Positions 42,168 to 50,902 are shown, counted from the stretch's first letter. The stretch: DNA of 64,000 nucleotides from Halomonas sp. HL-93 (GCF_900086985.1 NZ_LT593974.1:868001-932000); one strand, 5' to 3'. The notes: generated by a model from the letters alone, not told the origin. Numbers and translations are program-made.

Positions 42168-43250
42168 TCAGCCGCCATAAAGGTTTTTATCGTGTTTTTC
42201 TACGATGGTTGAGAAACGCCGAGCAAAGCGCTCATCAGCCTTGGCTTTTTTCTCAATAATGTCGCGCGCAAATACCATGCTGTCTTCATGTGCTTCCATC
42301 ATGTCGGCCATGCGTTTGTTCGTAGCCGCACCAATGCCTGCCATCGCGGTTTGGGCTTCCTTATCAGTTTCGACCCCGATTTCGTTGATGCGGTGAGCAA
42401 CTTCCTGCTGCTGGGCGGTTTTGAGTGACTTTGTCAAAGCATCGTAAAGCACGACGCGCTGCTGGGTATCTGTCTGCAGCTTGTTGATCAATACCATTTG
42501 GGTAGCAGCCTGATTCTGCAAGCTATCAACCCAGGTTTTGCCCTTTTCAACATACCGTTCAAGGGTCTGAGATTTTGCGATCTTGACCTGCTCTAATTGC
42601 ACCAGCGAATTGTATTTTTCATTCATGGCCGCCAATTCAGTTTCGAGGCGCGTCCTGGCAGTCGCATCCTGTTCCACGGAGATTTTATTCTCCAGCTCAA
42701 CAATACCTGGATCGAGTTCCAGTAGTTCAGCGCGTACCGCTTCCAGCTCTTGTACCGTTGCTTCTCGATCATCCAGCGTTGCCGATAGGTTTTGTTGAAC
42801 CTTGTCTTGCTGCTCTTTCAGTGTTTCCAACTGGTCCTGAAGAAGTGTAACGATAATGTCTGATTTTGAAATCAGATCTTGGAGTTTATCGTCGATATTA
42901 GCGCTACGAATTCGCTCTTGACGTAGCGACTCAGATTTTCCTTTGCTGAAAAAACCAACGAAGCTCTCCCAGCCCGACTTAGAGCGCATTTCATCGAAGT
43001 CTTTTGAGAAAGTCGCCGTCGTATCGTCCAAGCCCATGATAAGCTCGGCAATATTCGCGTTCATTAGCTCTGAATGGGCTTGAACGTCGTCAAGGGTGGC
43101 ATTCTCGATGTCGAAACCTAGCTCATCGCCTGTCTCGATTTTTTCTCGCGCTGCTTCCATCGTCGAAGTAATCGAAGATATCTTCTCTTTAGAAGCGTTA
43201 ACTTTTTCTTGCGAGTCTTGGATCATCTTATCGAACTGGGCAGTGCTCAT
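42168..43250 (-). CDS. Coiled-coil protein, first gene of the six-gene operon
   Basis: The 360-residue protein is highly charged, has almost no Cys or Trp, and is mostly long helix: heptad-like runs rich in Glu, Gln, Lys and Leu at about 125-235 and 240-340. It lacks a signal peptide or membrane helix. AAGGA lies 7 bases before the ATG. It recalls toxic-anion-resistance (TelA) or PspA-like filament-forming proteins only in general character; I also remember an unassigned family (DUF6384) near similar ATPases. It is the first gene behind the promoter with three palindromes, thus probably the most highly expressed part of the system. Confidence 0.6.
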   Translation of the reverse strand: MSTAQFDKMIQDSQEKVNASKEKISSITSTMEAAREKIETGDELGFDIENATLDDVQAHSELMNANIAELIMGLDDTTATFSKDFDEMRSKSGWESFVGFFSKGKSESLRQERIRSANIDDKLQDLISKSDIIVTLLQDQLETLKEQQDKVQQNLSATLDDREATVQELEAVRAELLELDPGIVELENKISVEQDATARTRLETELAAMNEKYNSLVQLEQVKIAKSQTLERYVEKGKTWVDSLQNQAATQMVLINKLQTDTQQRVVLYDALTKSLKTAQQQEVAHRINEIGVETDKEAQTAMAGIGAATNKRMADMMEAHEDSMVFARDIIEKKAKADERFARRFSTIVEKHDKNLYGG

Positions 43251-43326
43251 AACTTTATCCTTAATGAATTATGATGAAGACCCTTAAAGAGTTAGCTTTA
43301 TAGGTGATTTTTATTTCGATTTCAAA

Positions 43327-43355
43327 TTTATAAGCACACCGTTTTTAATAGGCAA
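43327..43355 (-). promoter_or_regulatory. Sigma-70 promoter of the six-gene operon
   Basis: On the minus strand TTGCCT (43355-43350) and TATAAA (43332-43327) are separated by exactly 17 bases, close to the sigma-70 consensus, and lie about 77 bases before the coiled-coil gene start. The -35 hexamer overlaps the first GCAA-N4-TTGC palindrome. Confidence 0.65.
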
Positions 43356-43405
43356 GTTATTGCTCGGGAGGGGCAATAACTTGCTTGCACTAGGCAATAG
43401 TTTGC
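43352..43405. promoter_or_regulatory. Three phased palindromic operators GCAA-N4-TTGC
   Basis: The sites are at 43352-43363, 43373-43384 and 43394-43405, each 12 bp with perfect arms and different spacer bases. Their centres are exactly 21 bp apart, two turns of DNA, so bound dimers would line up on one face. Sites one and two are also perfect inverted copies of each other (12-bp arms). The first covers the -35 box of the operon's promoter. Confidence 0.72.
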
Positions 43406-43640
43406 CCGCTGGCGTAGGTGTTATTGTTTTTTAATGATGGTTAAATCATAAGAAAAAAATGGCCTTTTAAGCCTGCTTTCCCAAAAAAAATGCACGTTAT
43501 GACCTCGCTTTCAAAAACACTTCGTGAGCGATCTCCCCTAGGCTAGACACATCGAATCACGAAGGCCGAGGCCGTCGTTTTCAATGTTAAACGAACAACG
43601 GTTTGTCACCCTCAGTGGGCGTCAGCCAGGGGAGGTTCCT

Positions 43641-45137
43641 ATGACCACACTATCGACCACGCTCGCCAAACGCCTGGAAGACCCGCGCCTGTTCCGCCAG
43701 TACGCCTACGTGAACGGCAAATGGACCCACGGTGAAGGTGGCCGTGAAGAGGCAGTGCATGATCCCGCGACCAACGAAGCCATTGGTCATATTCCGCTGC
43801 TGGAAGCCGAACAGATTACCGCTGCGGTGGATGCCGCTGAAGCCGCTTTCGTAAACTGGCGGGCGCTGCGCGCTGACGAACGCTGCGAGCGACTGTTGGC
43901 TTGGTATGATCTGATTCAAGCCAACCGGGAAGATCTCGCTACCATCATGACGCTGGAGCAGGGCAAGCCGCTTCCCGACGCCCGTGGTGAGGTGGAGTAC
44001 GGCGCCAGCTTCGTGCGCTGGTTTGCCGAAGAGGGCAAGCGCACCTACGGCGAAACTATTCCCAGCCATATCCCCAACGCGTCGCTTGGCACGATCAAAG
44101 AGCCGGTGGGGATTGCAGCGATGATTACCCCGTGGAACTTTCCGCTGGCAATGATTACCCGCAAAGCCGCTGCGGCATTGGCGGCGGGCTGTCCGGTGAT
44201 TGTTAAACCGGCCAATGAAACGCCGTTCTCGGCGCTGGCACTGGCGGAACTTGCCGAGCGGGCGGGTATTCCTGAAGGCATTTTTAACGTGGTGCTGGGT
44301 GACCCGGCAGAGGTCTCCAAGATCCTGTGTGCTGAGCCGCGTATTCGGGCGCTGTCGTTCACCGGTTCTACCCGCGTGGGCCGGATTTTAATCGAGCAAA
44401 GCGCCAACACGGTCAAGCGGCTCTCTCTGGAACTGGGTGGCAATGCGCCGTTTATCGTTGGGCCGGATATGGATCCCAAAGAAGCCGCCTATGCAGCAGT
44501 GGCCGCCAAGTTCCAAACCGCCGGGCAGGACTGCCTGGCCGCCAATCGCATTCTGGTGCACGAATCCATTCACGATGAATTCGTCGAACAGTTCACTGAG
44601 CGCATGGCCGCACTCACTGTGGGTAACGGCCTGCATGGCGAAATTGATCTTGGCCCGCTGATCCATCGCCAGGCGGTGGAAAAAGCCGCCGCGATTGTCG
44701 ATGACGCGGTGTCACGTGGTGCCACCATGATCGCAGGTGATCAAAGCCAGGCGCCCGGCGAGAACTTCTTTATGCCGGTGCTGCTGACCGGTGTGACGCC
44801 GCAAATGAAAGTGTGGCGAGAAGAAAACTTCGCCCCTGTGGCCGGTATTACGGCCTACAGCACCGATGATGAAGTAATCAAAATGGCCAACGATACCGAG
44901 TACGGCCTGGCTGCATATATCTACACCCACGATATCCGCCGCATCTGGAAGCTGATGCGCGCACTGGAATACGGCATGGTCAGTGTCAACTCAGTAAAAA
45001 TGACCGGTCCGCCGGTGCCGTTTGGTGGCGTGAAACAGTCTGGCCTTGGCCGCGAAGGCGGCGCCACGGGTATCGATGAATACCTGGAAACGAAGTATTA
45101 CTGCCTGGGTGCCTTGGGTTCGGTGTCCGGAAGCTAA
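43641..45137 (+). CDS. doeC: Aspartate-semialdehyde dehydrogenase of ectoine degradation
   Basis: The start at 43641 has AGGGGAGG upstream; an in-frame ATG 57 bases earlier has none. The 498-residue enzyme is an NAD(P)-dependent aldehyde dehydrogenase of the succinate-semialdehyde type. Asn166 (PWNFP), Glu264 (LELGG) and nucleophile Cys298 (GQDC) are in place. By its pairing with doeD and resemblance to H. elongata DoeC, it oxidises aspartate semialdehyde to aspartate, the last step of ectoine breakdown. It is separated from doeX by the six-gene operon, so it needs its own promoter. doeD follows after 153 bases that contain a REP-like pair. Confidence 0.9.
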   Translation: MTTLSTTLAKRLEDPRLFRQYAYVNGKWTHGEGGREEAVHDPATNEAIGHIPLLEAEQITAAVDAAEAAFVNWRALRADERCERLLAWYDLIQANREDLATIMTLEQGKPLPDARGEVEYGASFVRWFAEEGKRTYGETIPSHIPNASLGTIKEPVGIAAMITPWNFPLAMITRKAAAALAAGCPVIVKPANETPFSALALAELAERAGIPEGIFNVVLGDPAEVSKILCAEPRIRALSFTGSTRVGRILIEQSANTVKRLSLELGGNAPFIVGPDMDPKEAAYAAVAAKFQTAGQDCLAANRILVHESIHDEFVEQFTERMAALTVGNGLHGEIDLGPLIHRQAVEKAAAIVDDAVSRGATMIAGDQSQAPGENFFMPVLLTGVTPQMKVWREENFAPVAGITAYSTDDEVIKMANDTEYGLAAYIYTHDIRRIWKLMRALEYGMVSVNSVKMTGPPVPFGGVKQSGLGREGGATGIDEYLETKYYCLGALGSVSGS

Positions 45138-45189
45138 CCTCGACGTTATCACCCAGTGTACAAGGTGATAAACAGCATCGAACACGTCA

Positions 45190-45265
45190 ATTGCCCAATG
45201 AGTTGGGCTCCTACAATGGCTTTGAAGCATGGGGGTTGTAGGAGTCCGACTTGTCGGGCGATATG
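45190..45265. repeat. REP-like inverted pair between doeC and doeD
   Basis: The right unit reads TTGTAGGAGTCCGACTTGTC and then GGGCG; the left unit, in reverse, reads TTGTAGGAGCCCAACTCATT then GGG. Both share the GTAGGAG core plus a following stem typical of REP elements in pseudomonads and related bacteria. The pair faces inward and could form mRNA hairpins that affect doeD expression. Confidence 0.6.
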
Positions 45266-45290
45266 TCCTTAATTGATAAGAGAGAACGCT

Positions 45291-46724
45291 ATGAGCTTGC
45301 ATCAGGATTTGATCGAACGCGACCGTAAAGTCACTTTCCACGCCTCTACCCACCTGCGTGACTTCGCCCACGGCGATTCGCCGGGCCGGGTGATCACCGG
45401 CGGTAAAGGCATTAACATCGTGGATAAGGACGGGCGCGAATTTATCGATGGCTTCGCCGGGCTTTACTGCGTCAACATCGGCTACGGTCGCACCGAAGTC
45501 GCAGAAGCGATCTACAAGCAAGCGCTAGAGCTCTCTTACTACCATACCTACGTGGGCCATTCTAACGAGCCGCAAATTGCGCTATCCGAGCGTATTCTGA
45601 AAATCGCCGGTATGAACATGTCCAAGGTGTACTACGGCATGTCCGGCTCGGACGCCAACGAAACCCAGCTCAAGATTGTGCGTTATTACAACAACGTGCT
45701 GGGCCGCCCGCAGAAGAAAAAAGTCATCTCGCGCATGCGCGGCTACCACGGTTCCGGCATCGCCTCTGGCTCGTTAACTGGCTTGAAAGCGTTTCACGAC
45801 CACTTCGATCTGCCGATTGATACCATTCGCCATACCGAAGCGCCGCACTATTACCTGCGGGCGGCCGAGCAGCACGGTATGACCGAGCTTGAGTTCTCCG
45901 CTTTTTGTGCCGACAAGCTGGAAGCGATGATTCTGGAAGAAGGTCCAGATACCGTGGCCGCCTTTATCGGCGAGCCGGTGCTCGGCACTGGCGGTATCGT
46001 CCCGCCGCCGGAAGGCTACTGGGAGGCTATCCAAGCGGTGTTGGCCAAATACGATGTGTTGCTGATTGCCGATGAAGTGGTGTGTGGCTTTGGCCGTACT
46101 GGCTCCGAATTTGGCAGCCACCACTACAATATGAAGCCTGATCTGGTCACCATCGCCAAGGGCCTCACCAGCGCCTATCAGCCGCTGTCCGGCGTGATCG
46201 TTGGTGAGAAGGTCTGGCAGGTGCTCGAGCAGGGCACCGGCGAATACGGCCCCATCGGCCACGGCTGGACCTACTCCGGCCACGCGCTTGGCTGTGCCGC
46301 CGGGCTTGCCAACCTGGCGATCATCGAGCGTGAAAACCTGGTGGGCAACGCGGCGGAAACTGGCGGCTACTTCCAGCAGCAGCTCAAGGCCACCTTTGAA
46401 GGCCACCCGCTGCTGGGCGACGTGCGCGGCGTTGGCCTGATGGCGGCACTCGAGTTCTCGCCAGACGCCAAGCAGCGCCTGCACTTCGACCCGGCGCTCA
46501 AGGTCGGCCCACGAGTCGCCGCGGCGGCCATGGAAGAAAACCTGATTGCCCGCGCCATGCCCCAGGGCGATATTCTTGGCTTCGCGCCGCCGCTGACCAT
46601 CAATCGTCGCGAAGTAGATGACATGATTGGCCGTGCCAAGCGCGCCATCGACCGCGTGACCGATGAACTTACTCGCTCGGGTGATCTGAAAACCGGCCAG
46701 CAAGAAGCCGCGTTTACGGTTTAA
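45291..46724 (+). CDS. doeD: L-2,4-diaminobutyrate transaminase
   Basis: The 477-residue class III aminotransferase starts at 45291, where AGAGA precedes the ATG. Key residues: the phosphate-binding GMSGSDANE segment near 116-124, the cofactor Asp261 (IADEVVCGFGRTG) and PLP Lys290 (TIAKGL). It moves the terminal amino group of 2,4-diaminobutyrate to an oxoacid to give aspartate semialdehyde, the substrate of DoeC. Sequence class also includes beta-alanine or putrescine:pyruvate aminotransferases, but the doe context decides. A hairpin terminator follows. Confidence 0.9.
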   Translation: MSLHQDLIERDRKVTFHASTHLRDFAHGDSPGRVITGGKGINIVDKDGREFIDGFAGLYCVNIGYGRTEVAEAIYKQALELSYYHTYVGHSNEPQIALSERILKIAGMNMSKVYYGMSGSDANETQLKIVRYYNNVLGRPQKKKVISRMRGYHGSGIASGSLTGLKAFHDHFDLPIDTIRHTEAPHYYLRAAEQHGMTELEFSAFCADKLEAMILEEGPDTVAAFIGEPVLGTGGIVPPPEGYWEAIQAVLAKYDVLLIADEVVCGFGRTGSEFGSHHYNMKPDLVTIAKGLTSAYQPLSGVIVGEKVWQVLEQGTGEYGPIGHGWTYSGHALGCAAGLANLAIIERENLVGNAAETGGYFQQQLKATFEGHPLLGDVRGVGLMAALEFSPDAKQRLHFDPALKVGPRVAAAAMEENLIARAMPQGDILGFAPPLTINRREVDDMIGRAKRAIDRVTDELTRSGDLKTGQQEAAFTV

Positions 46725-46747
46725 GTCGTACTTTCCTGCTTGAACGG

Positions 46748-46776
46748 CAGCGCCCGCCATTTTTAGGCGGGCGCTG
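46748..46776. terminator. Hairpin between convergent doeD and TonB receptor genes
   Basis: A perfect 11-bp GC-rich stem (CAGCGCCCGCC at 46748-46758 with GGCGGGCGCTG at 46766-46776) and a loop ATTTTTA. No T run follows, yet the strength and position fit a bidirectional terminator. Confidence 0.7.
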
Positions 46777-46793
46777 TGCGTTTCACGGTAGGC

Positions 46794-48749
46794 TTAAAAC
46801 CGAAGACTCACGCCCAGGCGAATATCACGACCGGGTTCGGCAAGTCCGACAATGCCTTCATAGCCCGGGATATGTTGGTAATCGGCATTGCTGGCATGGT
46901 CAAGATACTGCTTATCAAACAGGTTGTTGGCGGTAAGCGTAATGGCCAAATCCTCATCGCGTGTGGGAAGCCAGCGAACATAGGCATCGTGTACGCCGTA
47001 GCCGGGTTTGTCGATAGTGCCCACCGATGTTTCAAGATCGTCAATGCCTTCCACAAACTGGCTCCGCCAGCCTACTTGCCAATGGGGATTCACCTGGTAG
47101 TCCACGTTAGCGGTCCAGGTATCGCCCATGGTATTGCCCAGCCCGTTATATTCATAAACGGTAAGTGGCTGCCCATTGAGGTCGACATCATTGCGGTGGA
47201 AGCTGAGCCCTGCTGATAACGCCTGCCATTGATAATTGGCGCTTAGGATGAAGCCGTCAGAGGCCAGGTCGCCGACGTTTTCGTAGCGTATGGGCCCGCC
47301 GAGCGGGTCGGAAATCACGTCGTCAATCGTGGAACGGTAAACTTCGGCGTTGAGCTCCCATGGGCCTTGGGTAAACTGCACGCCCACTTCGCTATTGCGC
47401 GCCTGCTCGCCTCGCAGATCCATGGCATTGCTTGCGCCTTCCAGCTTGAAGGCATCGTGGGCTTTGGGGCCACGGAAGGCGCGGGCGTGGGAGGCGTTGA
47501 CCATCACGTTATCGGTGATATCCCACTCTACCCCCAGGTTGGGGCTTATATCATCTTCGCGATAGGACAGGCCGCTGTTATCGGTTAGCCGGTAGCGGTC
47601 GTAACGCGCCCCCGCGCTCAAGCGTAAACGGTCGGTCAGCGTGATGTCATCCTGGACAAATACGCCCGCCACTTCGCCGCTTTCGTGCTCCTGCTCAGGA
47701 TTGTCCGCGTAGCCGGCGGTGACGTCGTCGTCGCGGTAATCAACGCCGTAAGTCACCTGATGCCTGCCCACCCGCGAGGTGTTGGCAACACTGGCACCGG
47801 TGGACTCGGACTCTCCTAAATAGCGCCCCCAGCGGTCGGCAACATTCTGTTCGACATCAGCCGTGGTGTGGTAGAGCGAGGCTTCCAGGTCGAGCCACGC
47901 CTGGCCCTCGGGGCGAAGCTGGTAATTCAGCGTGCTGGTCTGGCGTTCCCCATCCAAGGCGTAAAGCGGGTTGAAGCCGCTTACTACCCACTGGGGGCGC
48001 TGGGTACGTTCGCCTTCGTCCTGGCGGATTTCGTGACTCAGCGTAAAGCGCTGGGCAGCGAAGTCACCGAGTAATTTAAACTGTCCCAGTTGCTGTTGGG
48101 CGTCGGTCCCGGCTTGTTTATTTCCATCGCCGTCTTCAAAACGCTGATGGTCGCGGTCTACAAGTGTCCCCATGGCGCTCCACTGGTCGTTGAAACGGCC
48201 AAACAGTGTGGTGCTGACCCGGTGACCTTCCGGATTGGTGCCGGTTCCCGCCGAGATTAGCCCGCCAAAACGCTCGCCGTCGCGCAGCAGGTCATCCGGG
48301 TCTTTGGTGACAAAGCGCACGCTGCCGCCCAATGCACCCGGCCCATCGGTGGCGCGGCCAGCCCCCGCGCTGACCTCAACGCGCTTTAGCAAAGCGGGGT
48401 CGACACCGATCCGCCCAGTGTGATGGAACAGGCTGCCACTTTGCGAGGCACCGTCGATGGTCACGTTAAGCAAGGGGTCTTCAATACCGCGCAGATACAG
48501 CTTCTGGGCAATGCCTAGCGCACCGCCGACATTAACCTGCGGATCCTGATCAAAAATGTCGCCCAAGTCGTCGGCTTGATAACGCTCCAGGGTGCCCTCT
48601 TCAACGACGCTATCACTGCTGTTGAGGGACTCAGCGACTACCTGGAGAGGATCAAGCGATGTATCCGGTTGAGCCAGTGCGGTGCCACTCATAAGGGCCG
48701 CAATACTCAAGCTAAGCGGGTGGCGCAAAAATCGGGCGGAGTGGTGCAT
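46794..48749 (-). CDS. TonB-dependent outer-membrane receptor
   Basis: The 651-residue protein has a signal peptide (cleavage near residue 27, GTALA/QPDT), a plug domain (about 45-160, with QVNVGGALGIAQKLYLRG and the VEVSAGAGRATDGPGALGG segment near 125-145) and a 22-strand barrel ending in LGVSLRF with terminal Phe. It imports an iron complex or another large nutrient with TonB energy. Motifs around DGASQSGSLFHHTGR resemble siderophore or haem receptors, but the ligand is not settled. A Fur-box-like site lies about 30 bases upstream, and a two-component system is encoded just upstream on the same strand, after 98 bases. Confidence 0.9.
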   Translation of the reverse strand: MHHSARFLRHPLSLSIAALMSGTALAQPDTSLDPLQVVAESLNSSDSVVEEGTLERYQADDLGDIFDQDPQVNVGGALGIAQKLYLRGIEDPLLNVTIDGASQSGSLFHHTGRIGVDPALLKRVEVSAGAGRATDGPGALGGSVRFVTKDPDDLLRDGERFGGLISAGTGTNPEGHRVSTTLFGRFNDQWSAMGTLVDRDHQRFEDGDGNKQAGTDAQQQLGQFKLLGDFAAQRFTLSHEIRQDEGERTQRPQWVVSGFNPLYALDGERQTSTLNYQLRPEGQAWLDLEASLYHTTADVEQNVADRWGRYLGESESTGASVANTSRVGRHQVTYGVDYRDDDVTAGYADNPEQEHESGEVAGVFVQDDITLTDRLRLSAGARYDRYRLTDNSGLSYREDDISPNLGVEWDITDNVMVNASHARAFRGPKAHDAFKLEGASNAMDLRGEQARNSEVGVQFTQGPWELNAEVYRSTIDDVISDPLGGPIRYENVGDLASDGFILSANYQWQALSAGLSFHRNDVDLNGQPLTVYEYNGLGNTMGDTWTANVDYQVNPHWQVGWRSQFVEGIDDLETSVGTIDKPGYGVHDAYVRWLPTRDEDLAITLTANNLFDKQYLDHASNADYQHIPGYEGIVGLAEPGRDIRLGVSLRF

Positions 48750-48778
48750 AGTGACAAAGTGCTCCCAAAGACATTTTT

Positions 48779-48797
48779 ATAGATGATTATTATTCTC
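48779..48797. promoter_or_regulatory. Fur-box-like site upstream of the TonB receptor
   Basis: On the minus strand GAGAATAATAATCATCTAT agrees with the 19-bp Fur consensus (GATAATGATAATCATTATC) at most positions, with the central ATAATCAT kept. It lies 30 bases before the receptor start. Confidence 0.65.
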
Positions 48798-48847
48798 GTT
48801 TGAGTCGCAATCGCTGGCTAGCATTTTTACAACTGTTACAAATGACG

Positions 48848-50191
48848 CTATTCAGCGCCGTTGATGGGTAGCGAGATGGTGTGCTGAAGCCCGCCGTGGG
48901 GATGATTCTGGGTGGTGATATGGCCACCTACCGCATTGATTTGCCGACGGGCCAGTGCCAACCCCAGCCCCGTGCCTTCGGGGCGGGCCTGGCGGGCTTC
49001 TGCGGTACGGAAAAAGGGCGTAAACAAATGCGCGAGTTGCTCTTCCGCGACCCCGGGTCCGCTATCGCGCAGGGTGAGCGCGTAGCGAGGGCCGCATTGG
49101 CAAAGCGAAAGCGTTAGCGTGCCGTGTTCGCCGCAATAGTGACAGGCATTGCGTAGCAGGTTTTCAAGCGCCTGGCCCAGCGCCCGCTGGCTTGAGTGGT
49201 GAAGGGGTGCGCTGTCGGGCAGGTCGACATGCCATTGATGATGGGGATACTCAAAGCGCACATCGTCGATCAGCGCATCGAGTAAATCGACCAGGTCAAA
49301 ATGATCATGTTGCAGCCTGGGCGCTTCATGGCTTAGCCACGCCAGTGTCAGTGCATCATTGACCAGTTCGCGCATCTGCCGACTGTCTTGTTCCAGGCGT
49401 TTGATGTGCGCAACTGGGATGGGCAGCGCTTGCATTTGATCAATGGTCAGGCTTAGCCGCGTGAGCGGGGCGCGGATCTCATGGGAAAGATCGGCCAACA
49501 GCTGGCGTTGCTGGGTAATGGTCCCCTGGGTTTTCTGCGCCATGCCGTCAAAGCGCTTCACCAGCTCGCCTAGCTCATCGTCCCGTTGGGTAGCGTGGGT
49601 GGTGGGGTGGGGGTTGCCATCGGTTAGCGCCTGGGTGGCGTCTCGCAGGTAGTGCAAAGGACCCATGATATGCCGGTATAGCAGCCAGCCAATCGCCACC
49701 AGCGTCAATAGTGGAATGAGCCCGTTGACGCACCAGATGACGAGGCCAAGGTGGCTCCCCGGGCGCATGCGCTGGGGTAGGGTGATTAAAAAGTGGCGAT
49801 GGCCCCCCTCAAAAGTGATATCCATGATCGGATTGTCGGGAAAATACAGGTGAATAGGCCATTCAATCAGCCGCCCCAGGCGGTAGCCTTCCTTAAACTG
49901 TGCGGACAGCGTTCCCCCTGCGACCGGTGTGACATCGGAGGTGACCACCGCGGCCCAGGTGTCCTCCTGCGCTTGTAGGGCATCTAGCCACTCGCCCAGT
50001 GCCTGCATATCGCCTGCGGTGTACAACGCCTCTGCCTTTGTTCCCCAGTCGGCAAGGGTGCGTTGATGATGGGGGGCTATGACGCTCATTTGACGCTCGG
50101 CCCACTTTTCCAGCAGCGATGTACTAAGCACCAGCGCGATACCGCCCAGTGCTACGACACCGCACAGCTTCCACAGCAGGCGCTGTTTCAT
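48848..50191 (-). CDS. Sensor histidine kinase next to a TonB receptor
   Basis: I start at the ATG at 50191, which overlaps the TGA of the response regulator gene (ATGA); a start 9 bases earlier is also open. The 447-residue kinase has helices at about 10-28 and 150-172 around a periplasmic sensor, then HAMP (about 175-230), an H-box (LADLSHEIRAPLTRLSLTID, His near 240), an N-box (ALENLLRNACHY) and G-boxes (DSGPGV, GTGLGLALA). The signal is unknown; the adjacent receptor and Fur-like sites suggest a metal or envelope signal. It phosphorylates the regulator encoded directly upstream. Confidence 0.88.
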   Translation of the reverse strand: MKQRLLWKLCGVVALGGIALVLSTSLLEKWAERQMSVIAPHHQRTLADWGTKAEALYTAGDMQALGEWLDALQAQEDTWAAVVTSDVTPVAGGTLSAQFKEGYRLGRLIEWPIHLYFPDNPIMDITFEGGHRHFLITLPQRMRPGSHLGLVIWCVNGLIPLLTLVAIGWLLYRHIMGPLHYLRDATQALTDGNPHPTTHATQRDDELGELVKRFDGMAQKTQGTITQQRQLLADLSHEIRAPLTRLSLTIDQMQALPIPVAHIKRLEQDSRQMRELVNDALTLAWLSHEAPRLQHDHFDLVDLLDALIDDVRFEYPHHQWHVDLPDSAPLHHSSQRALGQALENLLRNACHYCGEHGTLTLSLCQCGPRYALTLRDSGPGVAEEQLAHLFTPFFRTAEARQARPEGTGLGLALARRQINAVGGHITTQNHPHGGLQHTISLPINGAE

Positions 50192-50880
50192 TGCAGGCAA
50201 TAGCCTTTGCCGTGCTGGGTTTGCAGGCGCCGAGCGTCAAAACCGGCGCTATTCAGCTTGCGACGGATACGGCTAATGTGCATATCCAGGCTGCGATCAT
50301 AGGGGCTGTGCTCGCGTTGGAATAGACGCTGGTATAGATAGGATTTACTCAGTGTTTGTCCTTTATGGTCGGCCAGTAACCAAAGCAGGCGAAATTGGAG
50401 TGGCGTTAGTTCAACGCTATGCCCTGCAACGTGAAGGGACGCTGCGTTGCCATCTAGCCAAAGCGAGTCGATGGCCAGGTGCCTGGCGTTAGACGCAGGT
50501 GGCATATGGGTGATGCGTCGCAGCAGGGCCTCAATGCGTAGCGTCAACTCCAGCGGGTGGAAGGGCTTCGCCAGATAATCGTCGGCACCATTCTGTAATC
50601 CTTGAATACGTTCTTCTTCGGCACCGCAGGCACTTAGCATGAGGACCGGCATGGAAGCGTGCTGGCGAAGCTCGGCCAACAGTTCGTGGCCGCTCATACC
50701 GGGTAAACGTACGTCCAGTAGCAGCAGGTGTATATCACCCACTTGAACACGCATTAAGCCTTCCTCTGCGTTCAGGCACTGCGTGACCCGATAACCTCTT
50801 TGGCTAAGCAGGCTCCTCAGTTGTTCGCCTAATACGGGATCGTCATCAATGAGTAATAAATGTGTGCTGGGCGTCGTCAT
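50188..50880 (-). CDS. OmpR family response regulator
   Basis: A 230-residue protein with receiver domain (Asp-Asp pair in LLIDDDP, phospho-Asp in LLLLDVRLPG, Lys in YLAKPFHP) and a winged-helix output domain (YDRSLDMHISRIRRKL). The last four bases overlap the kinase start. It likely controls the kinase, itself and perhaps the TonB receptor gene downstream. A Fur-box-like site lies 23 bases before its start, so the whole two-component system may rise under iron limitation. Confidence 0.9.
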   Translation of the reverse strand: MTTPSTHLLLIDDDPVLGEQLRSLLSQRGYRVTQCLNAEEGLMRVQVGDIHLLLLDVRLPGMSGHELLAELRQHASMPVLMLSACGAEEERIQGLQNGADDYLAKPFHPLELTLRIEALLRRITHMPPASNARHLAIDSLWLDGNAASLHVAGHSVELTPLQFRLLWLLADHKGQTLSKSYLYQRLFQREHSPYDRSLDMHISRIRRKLNSAGFDARRLQTQHGKGYCLQ

Positions 50881-50902
50881 GTATCAAGAGAGTATTTTAT
50901 TC

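Larger units (their letters stand above)
43251..43640. other. 390-base divergent intergenic region between the six-gene operon and doeC
   Basis: No gene is visible. The left third holds the promoter and three palindromes described separately. The middle (43430-43500) is AT-rich with A tracts. The right end carries the doeC ribosome site AGGGGAGG at 43628-43635. The doeC promoter was not identified with confidence. Confidence 0.6.

Noticed and set aside
37577..43250. Reading the six-gene operon as an anti-phage defence system
   Set aside because: There is an ATPase and unknown proteins, but no nuclease, toxin, protease, reverse transcriptase or nucleotide-signalling domain, and no other defence or mobile genes nearby.
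43352..43384. Terminator formed by the 12-bp inverted repeat before the six-gene operon
   Set aside because: It is AT-rich at its ends, lies upstream of both divergent genes, has no T run, and belongs to a three-site series on a promoter.
45774..46760. Long open frame of 328 codons on the minus strand
   Set aside because: It lies wholly opposite doeD, whose motifs are certain; the frame is open because of GC-rich codon bias.
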